This document shows, piece after piece, positions 1 to 10,044 of a DNA stretch of 64,000 nucleotides. Below the pieces are notes generated by a model. That model was not told the origin of the DNA and did not search any database. It saw only the letters and a program-made list of their open reading frames with translations. The translations under genes and the position numbers were made by a program. This stretch comes from Pseudomonas extremorientalis (GTDB lineage: Bacteria; Pseudomonadota; Gammaproteobacteria; Pseudomonadales; Pseudomonadaceae), in the NCBI RefSeq assembly GCF_001870465.1, contig NZ_MDGK01000015.1, positions 62,001 through 126,000 on the forward strand. The letters run 5' to 3'. Every line of letters starts with the position of its first letter. Position 1 is the first letter of the stretch.

Positions 1-420
1 GTATGGCCGCAGGTGTACGCGATGACGAGGGACTTCCTTGGCGATCCAGTCCTGATCCAGGCCCAGGCCGCGCATGTCATGCATCACCTGGTCGACCGCC
101 GATTCGGCCAGACCGATCTCGACGGTGCCTGCGCTGATTTGAATCATCGTGGGGTTGAGTACATCGAGCCTGGGGTCATGGGTCAGTGCCAGCAGTTGGG
201 CGGCGGCATAGCGCCAGGCCAGCGGCGAGACAGGGTTTTCGACGCGGTCGGCCAACTGTTCGCTGGTCTCTTCCGACACCAGGCGCCAGGCTGCCAGCGG
301 CAACTTGAGGTTGACGGCTTCGTGGAAATGCTCAGGTAGGCCCATCAAGAAACGGTCTGTCATTTCGGCGGTCAGGGGGCCGTCGAACACGGGCCAATGG
401 TTGAAACCCTTGGGAGTCAT
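1..420 (-). CDS. SUMF1/formylglycine-generating-enzyme-like protein, C-terminus cut by window edge
   Basis: Only the first 140 codons are in the window; the gene continues past base 1. The reading frame starts at the ATG at 420 with an AGGAAAA ribosome-binding site about 8 bases upstream. The first 90 or so residues are a poorly recognised lead-in. From about residue 91 the protein reads MIQISAGTVEIG and then PRHRVHL, which is the typical opening of the sulfatase-modifying-factor (SUMF1/FGE) fold. Members either oxidise cysteine to formylglycine or act in natural-product pathways (EgtB, PvdO, ToxD-like proteins). The catalytic part is outside the window, so activity cannot be judged. It lies downstream of a methyltransferase and a transporter gene on the same strand, which suggests a small biosynthetic locus. 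Confidence 0.6.
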   Translation of the reverse strand, partial: MTPKGFNHWPVFDGPLTAEMTDRFLMGLPEHFHEAVNLKLPLAAWRLVSEETSEQLADRVENPVSPLAWRYAAAQLLALTHDPRLDVLNPTMIQISAGTVEIGLAESAVDQVMHDMRGLGLDQDWIAKEVPRHRVHLRPY

Positions 421-483
421 AACGCTCGTTTTCCTACTGCGTGGGAGAAAAGGCACGTACACCCAGGCGTACGTGCCCGGCCT

Positions 484-1230
484 TCAGAGGGTGCAGATCA
501 GCCCGGTTTGCAGGCAGTTGCGTTCGAAATCATCCCAGTAGCCCTTGGGGTGCTTGGCCCGCTCGGCCTCGGAAATAATCGGTTTTTGCCACTGCAGGCG
601 GGAGAAGCCGGCTTTCATGATCGCCAGCTCATAGCGTTCGCGGCTCCAGCGATGGAAGGTGAAGGCGCTGGGCGGTGTGGTGACGAATTCGGCGTGGTGG
701 CGAAAGCCGCCTTCGTGGGGTTCTTCGGTGAGTACGTGCACGCCGTATTTGGTGAAGTTGCCACGTTTCAATTGAAAGGTTGGCTCTACCGTGTAAGCCA
801 CGACCCGTCCACCTGGGGCGAGGTTCTTGGCGACGACCTGGAACATCTTGTCCAGTTTTTCTGGCGAATCGGCATAGTTGAACAGCCAAGCGGCGGTGAT
901 CAGGTCGAACTTGCCGAGAATGCCCAGATCGCAGATATCGCTGACGTGGTACTCGATTGGCTCCTGGTTGCGCGCCGATTCTTGCCGGGCCAGTTCAATC
1001 ATGGAGGCGGAGATGTCCACGCCAACCACTTTGCTGGCACCTTGGCGATACAGCTCGCGTCCGAAGAAACCGAAACCGCAGGCCAGGTCCAGTACGGATT
1101 TGCCCTGGGGATTACCGACCATACTGAAGAAGGTCGCGGTTTCCACCGAGCGCTGCGAGGCGCTGTCCGTGAAAGCTTCGAAGCGTTCGCCGATGGCGTC
1201 GTAAGTTGCCGTTGCAGTTTGAGTGGTCAT
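484..1230 (-). CDS. class I SAM-dependent methyltransferase
   Basis: A complete 248-residue protein starts at the ATG at 1230 behind a strong AGGTGAGG ribosome-binding site. Motif I, the SAM-binding glycine loop VLDLACGFGFFG, is at residues 46-57, followed by VGVDIS with the acidic residue that contacts the ribose. The fold is a stand-alone Rossmann methyltransferase without extra domains. The substrate cannot be read from the sequence; the family includes small-molecule N- and O-methyltransferases. The SUMF1-like gene starts 63 bases downstream of its stop on the same strand. Azapteridine (toxoflavin-type) loci also combine a methyltransferase with a SUMF1-like protein, but that parallel is only suggestive here. 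Confidence 0.8.
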   Translation of the reverse strand: MTTQTATATYDAIGERFEAFTDSASQRSVETATFFSMVGNPQGKSVLDLACGFGFFGRELYRQGASKVVGVDISASMIELARQESARNQEPIEYHVSDICDLGILGKFDLITAAWLFNYADSPEKLDKMFQVVAKNLAPGGRVVAYTVEPTFQLKRGNFTKYGVHVLTEEPHEGGFRHHAEFVTTPPSAFTFHRWSRERYELAIMKAGFSRLQWQKPIISEAERAKHPKGYWDDFERNCLQTGLICTL

Positions 1231-1322
1231 TGCCTCACCTTTTTAAAGTTAATAGCTGTCGTCAATCCCTGACTGGGAACATGAAGAAGTCTTCTGTTTT
1301 TGGTGACCCTGTTAGGCGTGAA

Positions 1323-1769
1323 TCAAGTGCGAGTGGTAATAAGGAATCCTCCTATGACGACAAGTACGCCGACCAGTTTATTAATGTTGAGAGACTGTTT
1401 GGGGAAGCCCAATAAGCCAAAATAGTCAATCGCAATTGAAACGATAAGTTGTCCGATCAATACCGCCATGATGAAGTTGAGGGCGCCGAGTCGAGGCGCC
1501 ATCAATAACGCTACGGTAATATAAAAAACGCCGGCAACACCGCCCATCCAAATCCACCAGGGGCCGTCTTGCACGGCGGCAAGATTGGGGCGAGGCGCCT
1601 TGACTGCAATAATGACAACAATGAGTACAACCAGGCTGACCAATAGAGATACTGCCGTGGCCCATAAAGGATGGCCTAGCAGGTTACCCAGTTTTGCGTT
1701 GGTGCCTGCCTGCAAGGGCACTGCAAAACCGGCGAATAAACTGAGCAGGATGAAATACAGTAAGGTCAT
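1323..1769 (-). CDS. YdcZ/DUF606-family DMT transporter
   Basis: A 148-residue membrane protein. The frame is open upstream to 1868, but the ATG at 1769 begins directly with a hydrophobic segment (MTLLYFILLSLF), gives the usual family length of about 145 residues and is preferred. About five hydrophobic helices are visible, with PLQAGTNAKLG after the first and FLITTRT at the end. These match the small DMT proteins of the YdcZ family (DUF606), inner-membrane proteins with poorly known substrates, probably exporters that work as dimers. The gene ends 93 bases before the methyltransferase start and is on the same strand, so it could export or import the product of the neighbouring enzymes. That link is inferred from position only. 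Confidence 0.75.
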   Translation of the reverse strand: MTLLYFILLSLFAGFAVPLQAGTNAKLGNLLGHPLWATAVSLLVSLVVLIVVIIAVKAPRPNLAAVQDGPWWIWMGGVAGVFYITVALLMAPRLGALNFIMAVLIGQLIVSIAIDYFGLLGFPKQSLNINKLVGVLVVIGGFLITTRT

Positions 1770-1958
1770 GAAGTGGGCATTCCGTTTTTTTTCAAGTTTT
1801 ACGGTGCTTGGATTGTTGGCGCCAATTCTTTGTTCTGATGGGGTGTATTCGTCGCACTGATCGAGCATTGGCTACTGGTGATTCAGGGACGGGGAATCAG
1901 GTGTGCGCAATCTTGACCGACGGGTTTACAATCGCTGCTCCTGATCAGGAGTATCCCT

Positions 1959-2432
1959 GTGCTGACTCATCTCGATTCCCAAGGTCGCGCCCATATGGTC
2001 GACGTCACCGACAAGTCCGTGACGTTCCGTGAGGCGGTGGCCGAAGCGCGTGTGCGCATGCTGCCCGAGACCCTGCAAATGATTGTCGACGGCGCCCACC
2101 CCAAGGGCGACGTATTTGCCGTGGCCCGTATTGCCGGGATCCAGGCCGCGAAAAAAACCAGTGACCTGATTCCCCTCTGCCATCCGTTGATGTTGACGGG
2201 CGTCAAGGTCGAACTGAGCGCCGAGGGTGCAGACTTGGTGCGTATCGTGGCGCGCTGCAAACTCTCCGGCCAGACCGGCGTGGAGATGGAAGCCCTTACT
2301 GCTGCCAGCGTCGCGGCGCTGACGATCTACGACATGTGCAAGGCGGTGGACCGTGGCATGACCATCGAAAGCATTCGCCTGCTGGAAAAACTCGGCGGCA
2401 AAAGCGGGCATTTCAAGGCGGACCAGGCATGA
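1959..2432 (+). CDS. moaC: cyclic pyranopterin monophosphate synthase MoaC
   Basis: MoaC converts the 8-oxo-guanosine triphosphate product of MoaA to cyclic pyranopterin monophosphate in molybdenum cofactor synthesis. The protein is 157 residues. It starts at GTG 1959 with CAGGAG upstream, giving the usual N-terminus [16 protein letters not shown]. Family active-site motifs are present: HPKGD (residues 47-51), IPLCHPL with His75, GVEMEAL (108-113) and YDMCKAVD with Asp125 and Lys128. It is the first gene of a tight moaCDE operon and its stop overlaps the moaD start (ATGA). No moaA or moaB is adjacent, so those enzymes are encoded elsewhere. Confidence 0.96.
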   Translation: MLTHLDSQGRAHMVDVTDKSVTFREAVAEARVRMLPETLQMIVDGAHPKGDVFAVARIAGIQAAKKTSDLIPLCHPLMLTGVKVELSAEGADLVRIVARCKLSGQTGVEMEALTAASVAALTIYDMCKAVDRGMTIESIRLLEKLGGKSGHFKADQA

Positions 2433-2671
2433 GCATCAACGTATTGTTTTTTGCGCGTTACGCCGAAGCGGTGGGTTTTGATTCGTTGGAGATGGAGGGC
2501 GACTTCGCCACTGTCGATGCGGTGCGTCTGGCGCTGGCCAGTGACCCGGAGTTTGCAGTGCTCAACGAAACCAGCCTGATGTGTGCGCGCAACGAAGAGA
2601 TGTGCGGCCTTGATGAGCCGGTGCAGGCAGGTGACGAAGTAGCATTCTTCCCACCCGTGACCGGAGGCTGA
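2429..2671 (+). CDS. moaD: molybdopterin synthase sulfur-carrier subunit MoaD
   Basis: An 80-residue ubiquitin-like protein beginning [16 protein letters not shown] and ending in the diagnostic PPVTGG. The C-terminal Gly-Gly is adenylated and converted to a thiocarboxylate, which donates sulfur to MoaE for the dithiolene of molybdopterin. The ATG overlaps the moaC stop by four bases (ATGA), so translation is probably coupled. The frame is open further upstream inside moaC, but the overlap start fits the family length. moaE follows after two bases. Confidence 0.96.
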   Translation: MSINVLFFARYAEAVGFDSLEMEGDFATVDAVRLALASDPEFAVLNETSLMCARNEEMCGLDEPVQAGDEVAFFPPVTGG

Positions 2672-2673
2672 GC

Positions 2674-3126
2674 ATGGCCATTCGTGTGCAGGCCCAGGCG
2701 TTTGATCCCGGTGCTGAAGTCAACGCGATGCATGCGGCCAATGTCGGCGTGGGCGCGGTGGTGAGTTTTGTTGGCTATGTACGCGATTTCAATGACGGTC
2801 TGGATGTCGCGGGAATGTTCCTGGAGCACTACCCCGGCATGACCGAAAAGGCCCTGGCCAAGATCGCTGTGGAAGCCGAGCAGCGCTGGCCGTTGCTCAA
2901 GCTGGAAGTGCTGCACCGCATTGGCGCGCTGGAACCTGGCGAGCCGATTGTGTTTGTTGGGGCGGCCAGTGCCCATCGCCAGGCGGCGTTTGATGCCTGC
3001 GCGTTTGTGATGGATTACCTGAAGACGCGGGCGCCGTTCTGGAAGAAGGAAAATACCAGTGAGGGGCCGCGTTGGGTGGAAGGGCGCCACAGCGACCACG
3101 CCGCCGCGGAGCGCTGGAAGTCTTAG
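2674..3126 (+). CDS. moaE: molybdopterin synthase catalytic subunit MoaE
   Basis: MoaE pairs with MoaD to convert cyclic pyranopterin monophosphate to molybdopterin. The protein is 150 residues with family motifs SFVGYVRDFN (31-40), EHYPGM (51-56), the HR pair at 101-102, and VMDYLKTRAPFWKKE (112-126), which carries Lys117 and Lys124, matching the catalytic lysines of the family. An AGGCTGAG sequence overlapping the end of moaD precedes the ATG. It is the last gene of the operon; a REP-type inverted repeat begins 18 bases after the stop. Confidence 0.96.
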   Translation: MAIRVQAQAFDPGAEVNAMHAANVGVGAVVSFVGYVRDFNDGLDVAGMFLEHYPGMTEKALAKIAVEAEQRWPLLKLEVLHRIGALEPGEPIVFVGAASAHRQAAFDACAFVMDYLKTRAPFWKKENTSEGPRWVEGRHSDHAAAERWKS

Positions 3127-3144
3127 GCCAAACACAGCACCAAA

Positions 3145-3234
3145 TGTGGGAGGGGGCTTGCCCCCGATTGCAGTGGGTCAGCCAACAGAGATGTTAGATG
3201 TGCCATCGCTATCGGGGGCAAGCCCCCTCCCACA
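3145..3234. repeat. REP/REPIN-type inverted pair (GGGGGCTTGCCCCC family)
   Basis: A 24-base arm at 3145-3168, starting TGTGGGAGGGGGCTTG, is repeated exactly in inverted orientation at 3211-3234, with 42 bases of spacer. The unit sits between the convergent moaE and rhlB genes. Related copies are at 39654-39742, 56420-56463 and 59487-59513. This is the usual appearance of short palindromic extragenic elements in fluorescent pseudomonads. Confidence 0.9.
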
Positions 3235-3253
3235 GTTTTCACTGCATTCCAGC

Positions 3254-4717
3254 TTACGGGCGCTTGCGCTCCACAGCCCGCAGCAAGTGCGTCGGCGGCG
3301 TCTCACAGCTGATCTTGCGCCCCAGCAGCGCCTCGATCGACGGCAGCTGATACGAGTCATCTTCCCCGGCAAAGCTGATCGACACACCCGCCGCCCCGGC
3401 ACGGCCGGTACGGCCAATGCGGTGCACGTAGTCATCCGGCACTTCCGGCAGGGTGAAGTTGATCACATGGCTGATGCCGTCGATGTGAATCCCACGCCCG
3501 GCCACGTCGGTGGCCACCAGCACACGGATCTTGCCTTCGCGGAAGCCTTCCAGGGTCTTGATGCGCTTGTGTTGCGGCACATCGCCGGACAGTTGCGCGG
3601 CGTTCACACCGTCACGCACCAGGCGTTCTTCGATCCGGCGCACCTCGTCCTTGCGGTTGGCGAACACCATCACGCGTTCCCAGCCGTTGTCGTTGACCAG
3701 GTTGTAGAGCAGCTTGTACTTATCGGCGCCGGCTACCGCGTAGATGTGTTGCTCGACGTTTTCGCTGGCGACGTTTTCCGCTTCGATCTCGACGATGGAC
3801 GGGTCGGTGGTCCATTGCTTGGCGAGGTTCATCACGTCTTCGGTGAAGGTCGCGGAGAACAGCAGGGTCTGACGCTCGGATTTCGGCGGGGTCTGGCGAA
3901 TGATCTGGCGCACTTGCGGGATGAAGCCCATGTCGAGCATGCGGTCGGCTTCGTCCAGCACCATCACTTCGACCATGTCCAGGTGCACGTCGCCGCGCTG
4001 GTTGAAGTCCAGCAGACGGCCAGGGGTGGCCACCAGGATGTCGCAGTGGCGGGCTTCGAGGTGTTTGAGCTGCTTGTCGAAGTCCATGCCGCCCACGAAC
4101 GTCATGACGTTGAGGCCGGTGTACTTGGTCAGGTCGGCGGCGTCCTTGGCGATCTGTACCACCAGCTCCCGGGTCGGGGCGATGATCAGCGCGCGCGGTT
4201 CGCCCATGTAGCGCTCTTTGGGCGGCGGCGTCTGCAGCAACTGGGTGATGATCGAGATCAGGAACGCGGCGGTCTTGCCGGTGCCGGTCTGGGCGCGGCC
4301 GATGGCGTCTTTGCCGGCCAGGGTAAAGCCCAGCACCTGCGCCTGGATCGGCGTGCAGTATGGAAAACCAAGGTCCTGGATGGCGTGCATCAGTTCCGGG
4401 GCCAGCTTGAAATCATGGAAGCGGGTCTTGCCTTCCTGGGGTTCGACGACAAAGTCTTCGAGTTTCCACGGAATTACCGGCGGTTTTGGCGCACGTTCAC
4501 GGCGCGGTTTTGGTGCCACCGGTGCGGCAACGGGTTCGACCGGTCTGGCCTGTTCGGGTGGGGTCACCGTCGGCTTCTTCGGCTGGGCGGCGGGTGCGGT
4601 CCGGTCGGGCTGTCTGCCGTCATTGCGGCTGCCGGCTGTCGGGGCAGGAGCACTGGAATCAGGCGCGAGCGGCTCAGCCTCGCTTTTGCCGAACATCTTC
4701 TTGAGTGCTTTGAGCAC
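3254..4717 (-). CDS. rhlB: DEAD-box ATP-dependent RNA helicase RhlB
   Basis: A 487-residue DEAD-box helicase. An extension of about 90 residues rich in Pro, Ala and charged residues precedes the core. In the core are a Q motif (CTPIQAQVL), Walker [15 protein letters not shown], the DEAD box in [13 protein letters not shown], and HRIGRTGR in the C-terminal RecA domain. RhlB proteins unwind RNA, and in enterobacteria assist the RNase E degradosome. The start used is GTG 4717 ([11 protein letters not shown]), because no in-frame ATG lies upstream before a stop. The gene is monocistronic, facing moaE across a REP pair. The specific RhlB name rests on the characteristic N-terminus and the adjacent estB gene, an order I recall from P. 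aeruginosa. Confidence 0.9.
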   Translation of the reverse strand: MLKALKKMFGKSEAEPLAPDSSAPAPTAGSRNDGRQPDRTAPAAQPKKPTVTPPEQARPVEPVAAPVAPKPRRERAPKPPVIPWKLEDFVVEPQEGKTRFHDFKLAPELMHAIQDLGFPYCTPIQAQVLGFTLAGKDAIGRAQTGTGKTAAFLISIITQLLQTPPPKERYMGEPRALIIAPTRELVVQIAKDAADLTKYTGLNVMTFVGGMDFDKQLKHLEARHCDILVATPGRLLDFNQRGDVHLDMVEVMVLDEADRMLDMGFIPQVRQIIRQTPPKSERQTLLFSATFTEDVMNLAKQWTTDPSIVEIEAENVASENVEQHIYAVAGADKYKLLYNLVNDNGWERVMVFANRKDEVRRIEERLVRDGVNAAQLSGDVPQHKRIKTLEGFREGKIRVLVATDVAGRGIHIDGISHVINFTLPEVPDDYVHRIGRTGRAGAAGVSISFAGEDDSYQLPSIEALLGRKISCETPPTHLLRAVERKRP

Positions 4718-4819
4718 GGTGATCTCATTAATTGGTTAAGGAATGTACGCCGGCCAGTGTAATGCAAGAATCGGGCGCGGCGTAGTGCGTCTGTCATACG
4801 GCTACATAAACACTGGTGT

Positions 4820-5506
<687 letters not shown>

Positions 5507-5611
5507 TTAAGTGCGACGGAACGGTGCGCGATGGGTTGATCTGTTAAGAAGATGTCGCACGGTTGAATCTTTTTCTCTTGACCGGGGGCTGGAACGACTC
5601 AGCCGGCACTC

Positions 5612-5627
5612 TGGTACGGCGCTTGCT
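5612..5627 (+). promoter_or_regulatory. sigma-54 (-24/-12) promoter for aapJQMP
   Basis: The sequence TGGTACGGCGCTTGCT matches the RpoN consensus TGGCACG-N4-TTGCT at all but one position, with exact GG-to-GC spacing. It lies 196 bases upstream of aapJ in the otherwise gene-free interval 5477-5822, pointing towards aapJ. Transcription would start near 5638. An enhancer-binding activator such as a nitrogen or acidic-amino-acid response protein would be required; I could not identify its site. Confidence 0.75.
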
Positions 5628-5822
5628 ATGTGTTGAACGATGTCAGCGCTATCCCGGGACGGTAACACTATCAGTGACTGCCGCTTGTGGGATAGCAACT
5701 GGAATTACTGCGACAACTTCATGCCGCTTGACCCTAAAAAAAGCCAACACGGGTCGATATCGCCTCATAAGGGTGCGCTGAGGTTTGAGCTCCGACACAA
5801 CAAGAGCAAACTGGAGGTTTGA

Positions 5823-6854
5823 ATGAAGGTATTGAAATCCACCCTGGCCATCGTGACTGCGGCGGCTGTACTGGGTGTCAGTGGTTTCGCCCAGGCGGGC
5901 GCCACGCTGGACGCCGTGCAGAAAAAAGGCTTTGTGCAGTGTGGCGTGAGTGACGGCCTGCCGGGTTTCTCGGTACCGGATGCCAGCGGCAAGATCCTCG
6001 GGATTGACGCCGACTTTTGCCGCGCTGTGGCCGCCGCCGTTTTCGGCGACGCGACCAAGGTCAAATTCAGCCAGTTGAATGCCAAGGAGCGTTTCACCGC
6101 GCTTCAATCCGGCGAAGTCGACATTCTGTCCCGTAACACCACCATGACCAGCTCCCGCGACGCCGGCATGGGCCTGAAATTCCCAGGCTTCATCACTTAC
6201 TACGACGGCATCGGCTTCCTGGTAAACAACAAGCTGGGCGTGAAAAGTGCCAAGGAACTGGACGGTGCAACCATCTGCATCCAGGCCGGTACCACCACCG
6301 AGCTGAACGTTTCCGACTACTTCCGTGGCAACGGCCTGAAATACACGCCGATCACCTTCGACACTTCCGATGAAAGCGCCAAGTCGCTGGAATCCGGGCG
6401 TTGCGACGTACTGACCTCCGACAAGTCCCAGCTGTTCGCCCAGCGCAGCAAGCTGGCCTCACCGAAGGACTACGTTGTTCTGCCGGAAACCATTTCCAAG
6501 GAACCACTGGGCCCGGTCGTGCGTAATGGCGACGACGAGTGGCTGGCCATCGTGCGCTGGGTTGGCTACGCCATGCTCAACGCTGAAGAAGCCGGCATCA
6601 CCTCCAAAAACGTCGAGGCTGAAGCCAAGTCCACGAAGAACCCGGACGTTGCGCGTCTGCTCGGTGCTGACGGCGAATACGGCAAAGACCTGAAAGTGAA
6701 GAAAGACTGGGTTGTACAGATCGTCAAGCAAGTCGGTAACTACGGTGAAGTGTTCGAGCGCAACCTGGGCAAGAGCACCCCGCTGGAAATCGACCGTGGC
6801 CTGAACGCGCTGTGGAACGCTGGCGGCATTCAATACGCACCACCTGTGCGCTGA
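5823..6854 (+). CDS. aapJ: amino-acid ABC transporter periplasmic binding protein AapJ
   Basis: A 343-residue solute-binding protein with a Sec signal peptide cleaved near residue 25 (GFAQAGA). It belongs to the type-3 extracellular binding protein family; GVSDGLPGFS and GIDADFCRAVAAAVFG near the N-terminus are characteristic. It captures L-amino acids in the periplasm and delivers them to the AapQMP membrane complex. Start ATG 5823 has a GGAGG Shine-Dalgarno eight bases away. First gene of aapJQMP, downstream of the sigma-54 promoter at 5612. A stem-loop follows at 6871, a common arrangement that keeps binding-protein mRNA more abundant than the permease mRNA. Confidence 0.93.
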   Translation: MKVLKSTLAIVTAAAVLGVSGFAQAGATLDAVQKKGFVQCGVSDGLPGFSVPDASGKILGIDADFCRAVAAAVFGDATKVKFSQLNAKERFTALQSGEVDILSRNTTMTSSRDAGMGLKFPGFITYYDGIGFLVNNKLGVKSAKELDGATICIQAGTTTELNVSDYFRGNGLKYTPITFDTSDESAKSLESGRCDVLTSDKSQLFAQRSKLASPKDYVVLPETISKEPLGPVVRNGDDEWLAIVRWVGYAMLNAEEAGITSKNVEAEAKSTKNPDVARLLGADGEYGKDLKVKKDWVVQIVKQVGNYGEVFERNLGKSTPLEIDRGLNALWNAGGIQYAPPVR

Positions 6855-6870
6855 TCGCTGATGGTTCTGT

Positions 6871-6895
6871 CACCCGGTGGGCCAACCGCCGGGTG
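6871..6895 (+). other. intercistronic stem-loop between aapJ and aapQ
   Basis: The sequence CACCCGGTGG pairs with CCGCCGGGTG (one G-U pair) around a GCCAA loop, 17 bases after the aapJ stop. There is no T-tract, so it is probably an mRNA-stabilising or partial-attenuation element, not a terminator. Confidence 0.5.
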
Positions 6896-6926
6896 ATGTT
6901 CTGTTCCATTATTTCCGGGGCACTTC

Positions 6927-8108
6927 ATGCAAAATCAAATCGGCGCACCCAAGCAGAAGCTCAGCTTCAGCGACCCTAAAGTGCGTGCGTGGCTCTTCCA
7001 GATCATCACGATAGTGGCGGTGGTCTCGCTGGGCTGGTACCTCTTCAACAACACCCAGACCAACCTTCAGCACCGGGGCATTACCTCGGGTTTCGACTTT
7101 CTTGAACGCAGTGCCGGCTTCGGCATCGCGCAACATTTGATCGACTACACCGAATCGGACAGCTATGCCCGGGTCTTCGTGATCGGCTTGCTCAACACCT
7201 TGCTGGTGACCTTTATCGGCGTGATCCTGGCGACCTTGCTGGGGTTCATCATCGGCGTGGCGCGGCTGTCACCGAACTGGATGATCAACAAGCTGGCGAC
7301 CGTGTATGTGGAAGTGTTCCGCAACATTCCGCCGCTGCTGCAAATCCTGTTCTGGTACTTCGCGGTGTTCCTGACCATGCCGGGGCCGCGTAACAGTCAT
7401 AACTTCGGTGACACCTTCTTTGTCAGCAGCCGTGGCCTGAACATGCCGGCAGCGATTGCCGCTGACGGGTTCTGGCTGTTTGTGGTCAGCATCGTTGTCG
7501 CCATCGTGGCAATCGTGCTGATGGCGCGTTGGGCCAACAAACGTTTCGAAGCCACCGGCGTACCGTTCCACAAGTTCTGGGCGGGCCTGGCGCTGTTCAT
7601 CGTGATCCCGGCGTTGTGCGCCTTGATCTTCGGCGCGCCGCTGCATTGGGAAATGCCCAAGTTGCAAGGCTTCAACTTTGTCGGCGGCTGGGTACTCATC
7701 CCTGAACTGCTGGCACTGACCCTGGCGCTGACCGTCTACACGGCAGCGTTCATCGCCGAGATCGTGCGTTCGGGCATCAAGTCCGTCAGCCATGGCCAGA
7801 CCGAAGCCGCGCGCTCCCTGGGCCTGCGCCCCGGGCCGACGCTGCGCAAGGTCATCATCCCGCAGGCGCTGCGGGTGATCATTCCGCCGCTGACCAGCCA
7901 ATACCTGAATCTGGCGAAGAACTCGTCCCTGGCCGCCGGTATCGGTTACCCGGAAATGGTCTCGCTGTTTGCCGGCACGGTGCTCAACCAGACCGGCCAG
8001 GCCATCGAAGTCATTGCCATCACCATGAGCGTGTACCTGGCGATCAGCATCAGCATTTCCCTGCTGATGAACTGGTACAACAAGCGCATTGCGCTGATCG
8101 AGCGGTGA
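6927..8108 (+). CDS. aapQ: amino-acid ABC transporter permease AapQ
   Basis: A 393-residue inner-membrane permease of the HisM/GlnP type. An N-terminal helix (LFQIITIVAVVSLGWYLF) is followed by the permease domain, with the EAA loop near EAARSLGLRPGPTLRKVIIPQAL in the C-terminal third; that loop docks onto the ATPase AapP. It is longer than ordinary amino-acid permeases because of a large insert, as in other AapQ proteins. The ATG at 6927 follows CCGGGGCACTTC, a weak ribosome-binding site. aapM follows after 10 bases. Confidence 0.93.
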   Translation: MQNQIGAPKQKLSFSDPKVRAWLFQIITIVAVVSLGWYLFNNTQTNLQHRGITSGFDFLERSAGFGIAQHLIDYTESDSYARVFVIGLLNTLLVTFIGVILATLLGFIIGVARLSPNWMINKLATVYVEVFRNIPPLLQILFWYFAVFLTMPGPRNSHNFGDTFFVSSRGLNMPAAIAADGFWLFVVSIVVAIVAIVLMARWANKRFEATGVPFHKFWAGLALFIVIPALCALIFGAPLHWEMPKLQGFNFVGGWVLIPELLALTLALTVYTAAFIAEIVRSGIKSVSHGQTEAARSLGLRPGPTLRKVIIPQALRVIIPPLTSQYLNLAKNSSLAAGIGYPEMVSLFAGTVLNQTGQAIEVIAITMSVYLAISISISLLMNWYNKRIALIER

Positions 8109-8118
8109 GGAAACCAGC

Positions 8119-9216
8119 ATGACTACGCATACATTCAAACCGGATATGCCGCCGCCGAACAAAGTGTTCGGGCCGATGGCATGGATGCGCGCCAACCTGT
8201 TTTCCAGCTGGCTCAACACCCTGCTGACCCTGTTGGCGTTTTACCTGATCTACCTGGTGGTGCCGCCGATCCTGCATTGGGCGATCCTGGATGCCAACTG
8301 GGTCGGCACCACGCGGGCCGATTGCACCAAGGAGGGCGCCTGCTGGGTGTTTATCCAACAGCGCTTCGGGCAGTTCATGTACGGCTACTACCCCGGCGAC
8401 CTGCGCTGGCGCGTGGACCTGACCGTGTGGCTGGCCATCGTTGGCGTAGCGCCGCTGTTCATCTCGCGTTTCCAACGCAAGGCGATCTACGGCCTGAGCT
8501 TTTTGGTGCTGTACCCGATCATCGCCTACTTCCTGTTGCATGGCGGCATCTTCGGCCTGACCAACGTGGCGACTAGCCAATGGGGCGGGCTGATGCTGAC
8601 CCTGGTGATCGCCACCGTCGGCATCGCCGGTGCCTTGCCGCTGGGCATCATGCTGGCGTTGGGGCGGCGCTCGAACATGCCGGCGATTCGGGTGGTCTGC
8701 GTGACCTTCATCGAATTCTGGCGCGGCGTGCCGTTGATCACCGTGCTGTTCATGTCCTCGGTGATGCTGCCGTTGTTCCTGCCCGAAGGCATGGGCATCG
8801 ACAAACTGCTGCGGGCGTTGATCGGCGTGATCCTGTTCCAGTCGGCCTACGTGGCCGAGGTGGTGCGCGGTGGCTTGCAGGCGATTCCCAAAGGTCAGTA
8901 CGAAGCGGCTGCAGCGATGGGCCTGGGTTACTGGCGCAGCATGGGCCTGGTGATTCTGCCGCAAGCCCTCAAGCTGGTGATTCCCGGCATCGTCAACACG
9001 TTCATCGCGCTGTTCAAGGACACGAGCCTTGTGATCATCATCGGCCTGTTCGACCTGCTCAACAGCGTCAAGCAAGCCGCCGCCGATCCTAAATGGCTGG
9101 GCATGGCCACCGAGGGCTACGTGTTCGCAGCCCTGGTGTTCTGGATTTTCTGTTTTGGTATGTCGCGCTATTCCATTCATTTGGAACACAAGCTCGACAC
9201 AGGCCACAAGCGTTAG
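8119..9216 (+). CDS. aapM: amino-acid ABC transporter permease AapM
   Basis: The second permease, 365 residues, with several hydrophobic helices and the coupling motif [23 protein letters not shown] near residue 260. With AapQ it forms the translocation pore for amino acids released by AapJ. The GAGGAAACC ribosome-binding site lies in the 10-base gap after aapQ, and aapP follows 11 bases after the stop, so aapQMP are tightly co-transcribed. Residues 60-95 ([12 protein letters not shown]) form the periplasmic loop typical of AapM. Confidence 0.93.
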   Translation: MTTHTFKPDMPPPNKVFGPMAWMRANLFSSWLNTLLTLLAFYLIYLVVPPILHWAILDANWVGTTRADCTKEGACWVFIQQRFGQFMYGYYPGDLRWRVDLTVWLAIVGVAPLFISRFQRKAIYGLSFLVLYPIIAYFLLHGGIFGLTNVATSQWGGLMLTLVIATVGIAGALPLGIMLALGRRSNMPAIRVVCVTFIEFWRGVPLITVLFMSSVMLPLFLPEGMGIDKLLRALIGVILFQSAYVAEVVRGGLQAIPKGQYEAAAAMGLGYWRSMGLVILPQALKLVIPGIVNTFIALFKDTSLVIIIGLFDLLNSVKQAAADPKWLGMATEGYVFAALVFWIFCFGMSRYSIHLEHKLDTGHKR

Positions 9217-9227
9217 GAGTTGTTGTT

Positions 9228-9992
<765 letters not shown>

Positions 9993-10009
9993 TCGATGCT
10001 TGAAACGAC

Positions 10010-10038
10010 AAACCCGGCCTGGTGCCGGGTTTGTTTTT
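10010..10038 (+). terminator. rho-independent terminator after aapP
   Basis: A nine-base perfect stem AAACCCGGC/GCCGGGTTT around CTGGT is followed by GTTTTT, 17 bases after the aapP stop. Confidence 0.9.
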
Positions 10039-10044
10039 GCCTGT

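Noticed and set aside
1770..1958. A molybdenum-cofactor riboswitch before moaC
   Set aside because: The gap is short and I could not recognise the conserved Moco-motif stems; in E. coli the element precedes moaA, which is not present here.
3145..3234. Repeats considered as part of a CRISPR array
   Set aside because: Only one inverted pair with a single spacer is present at each site; there is no series of direct repeats and no cas gene.
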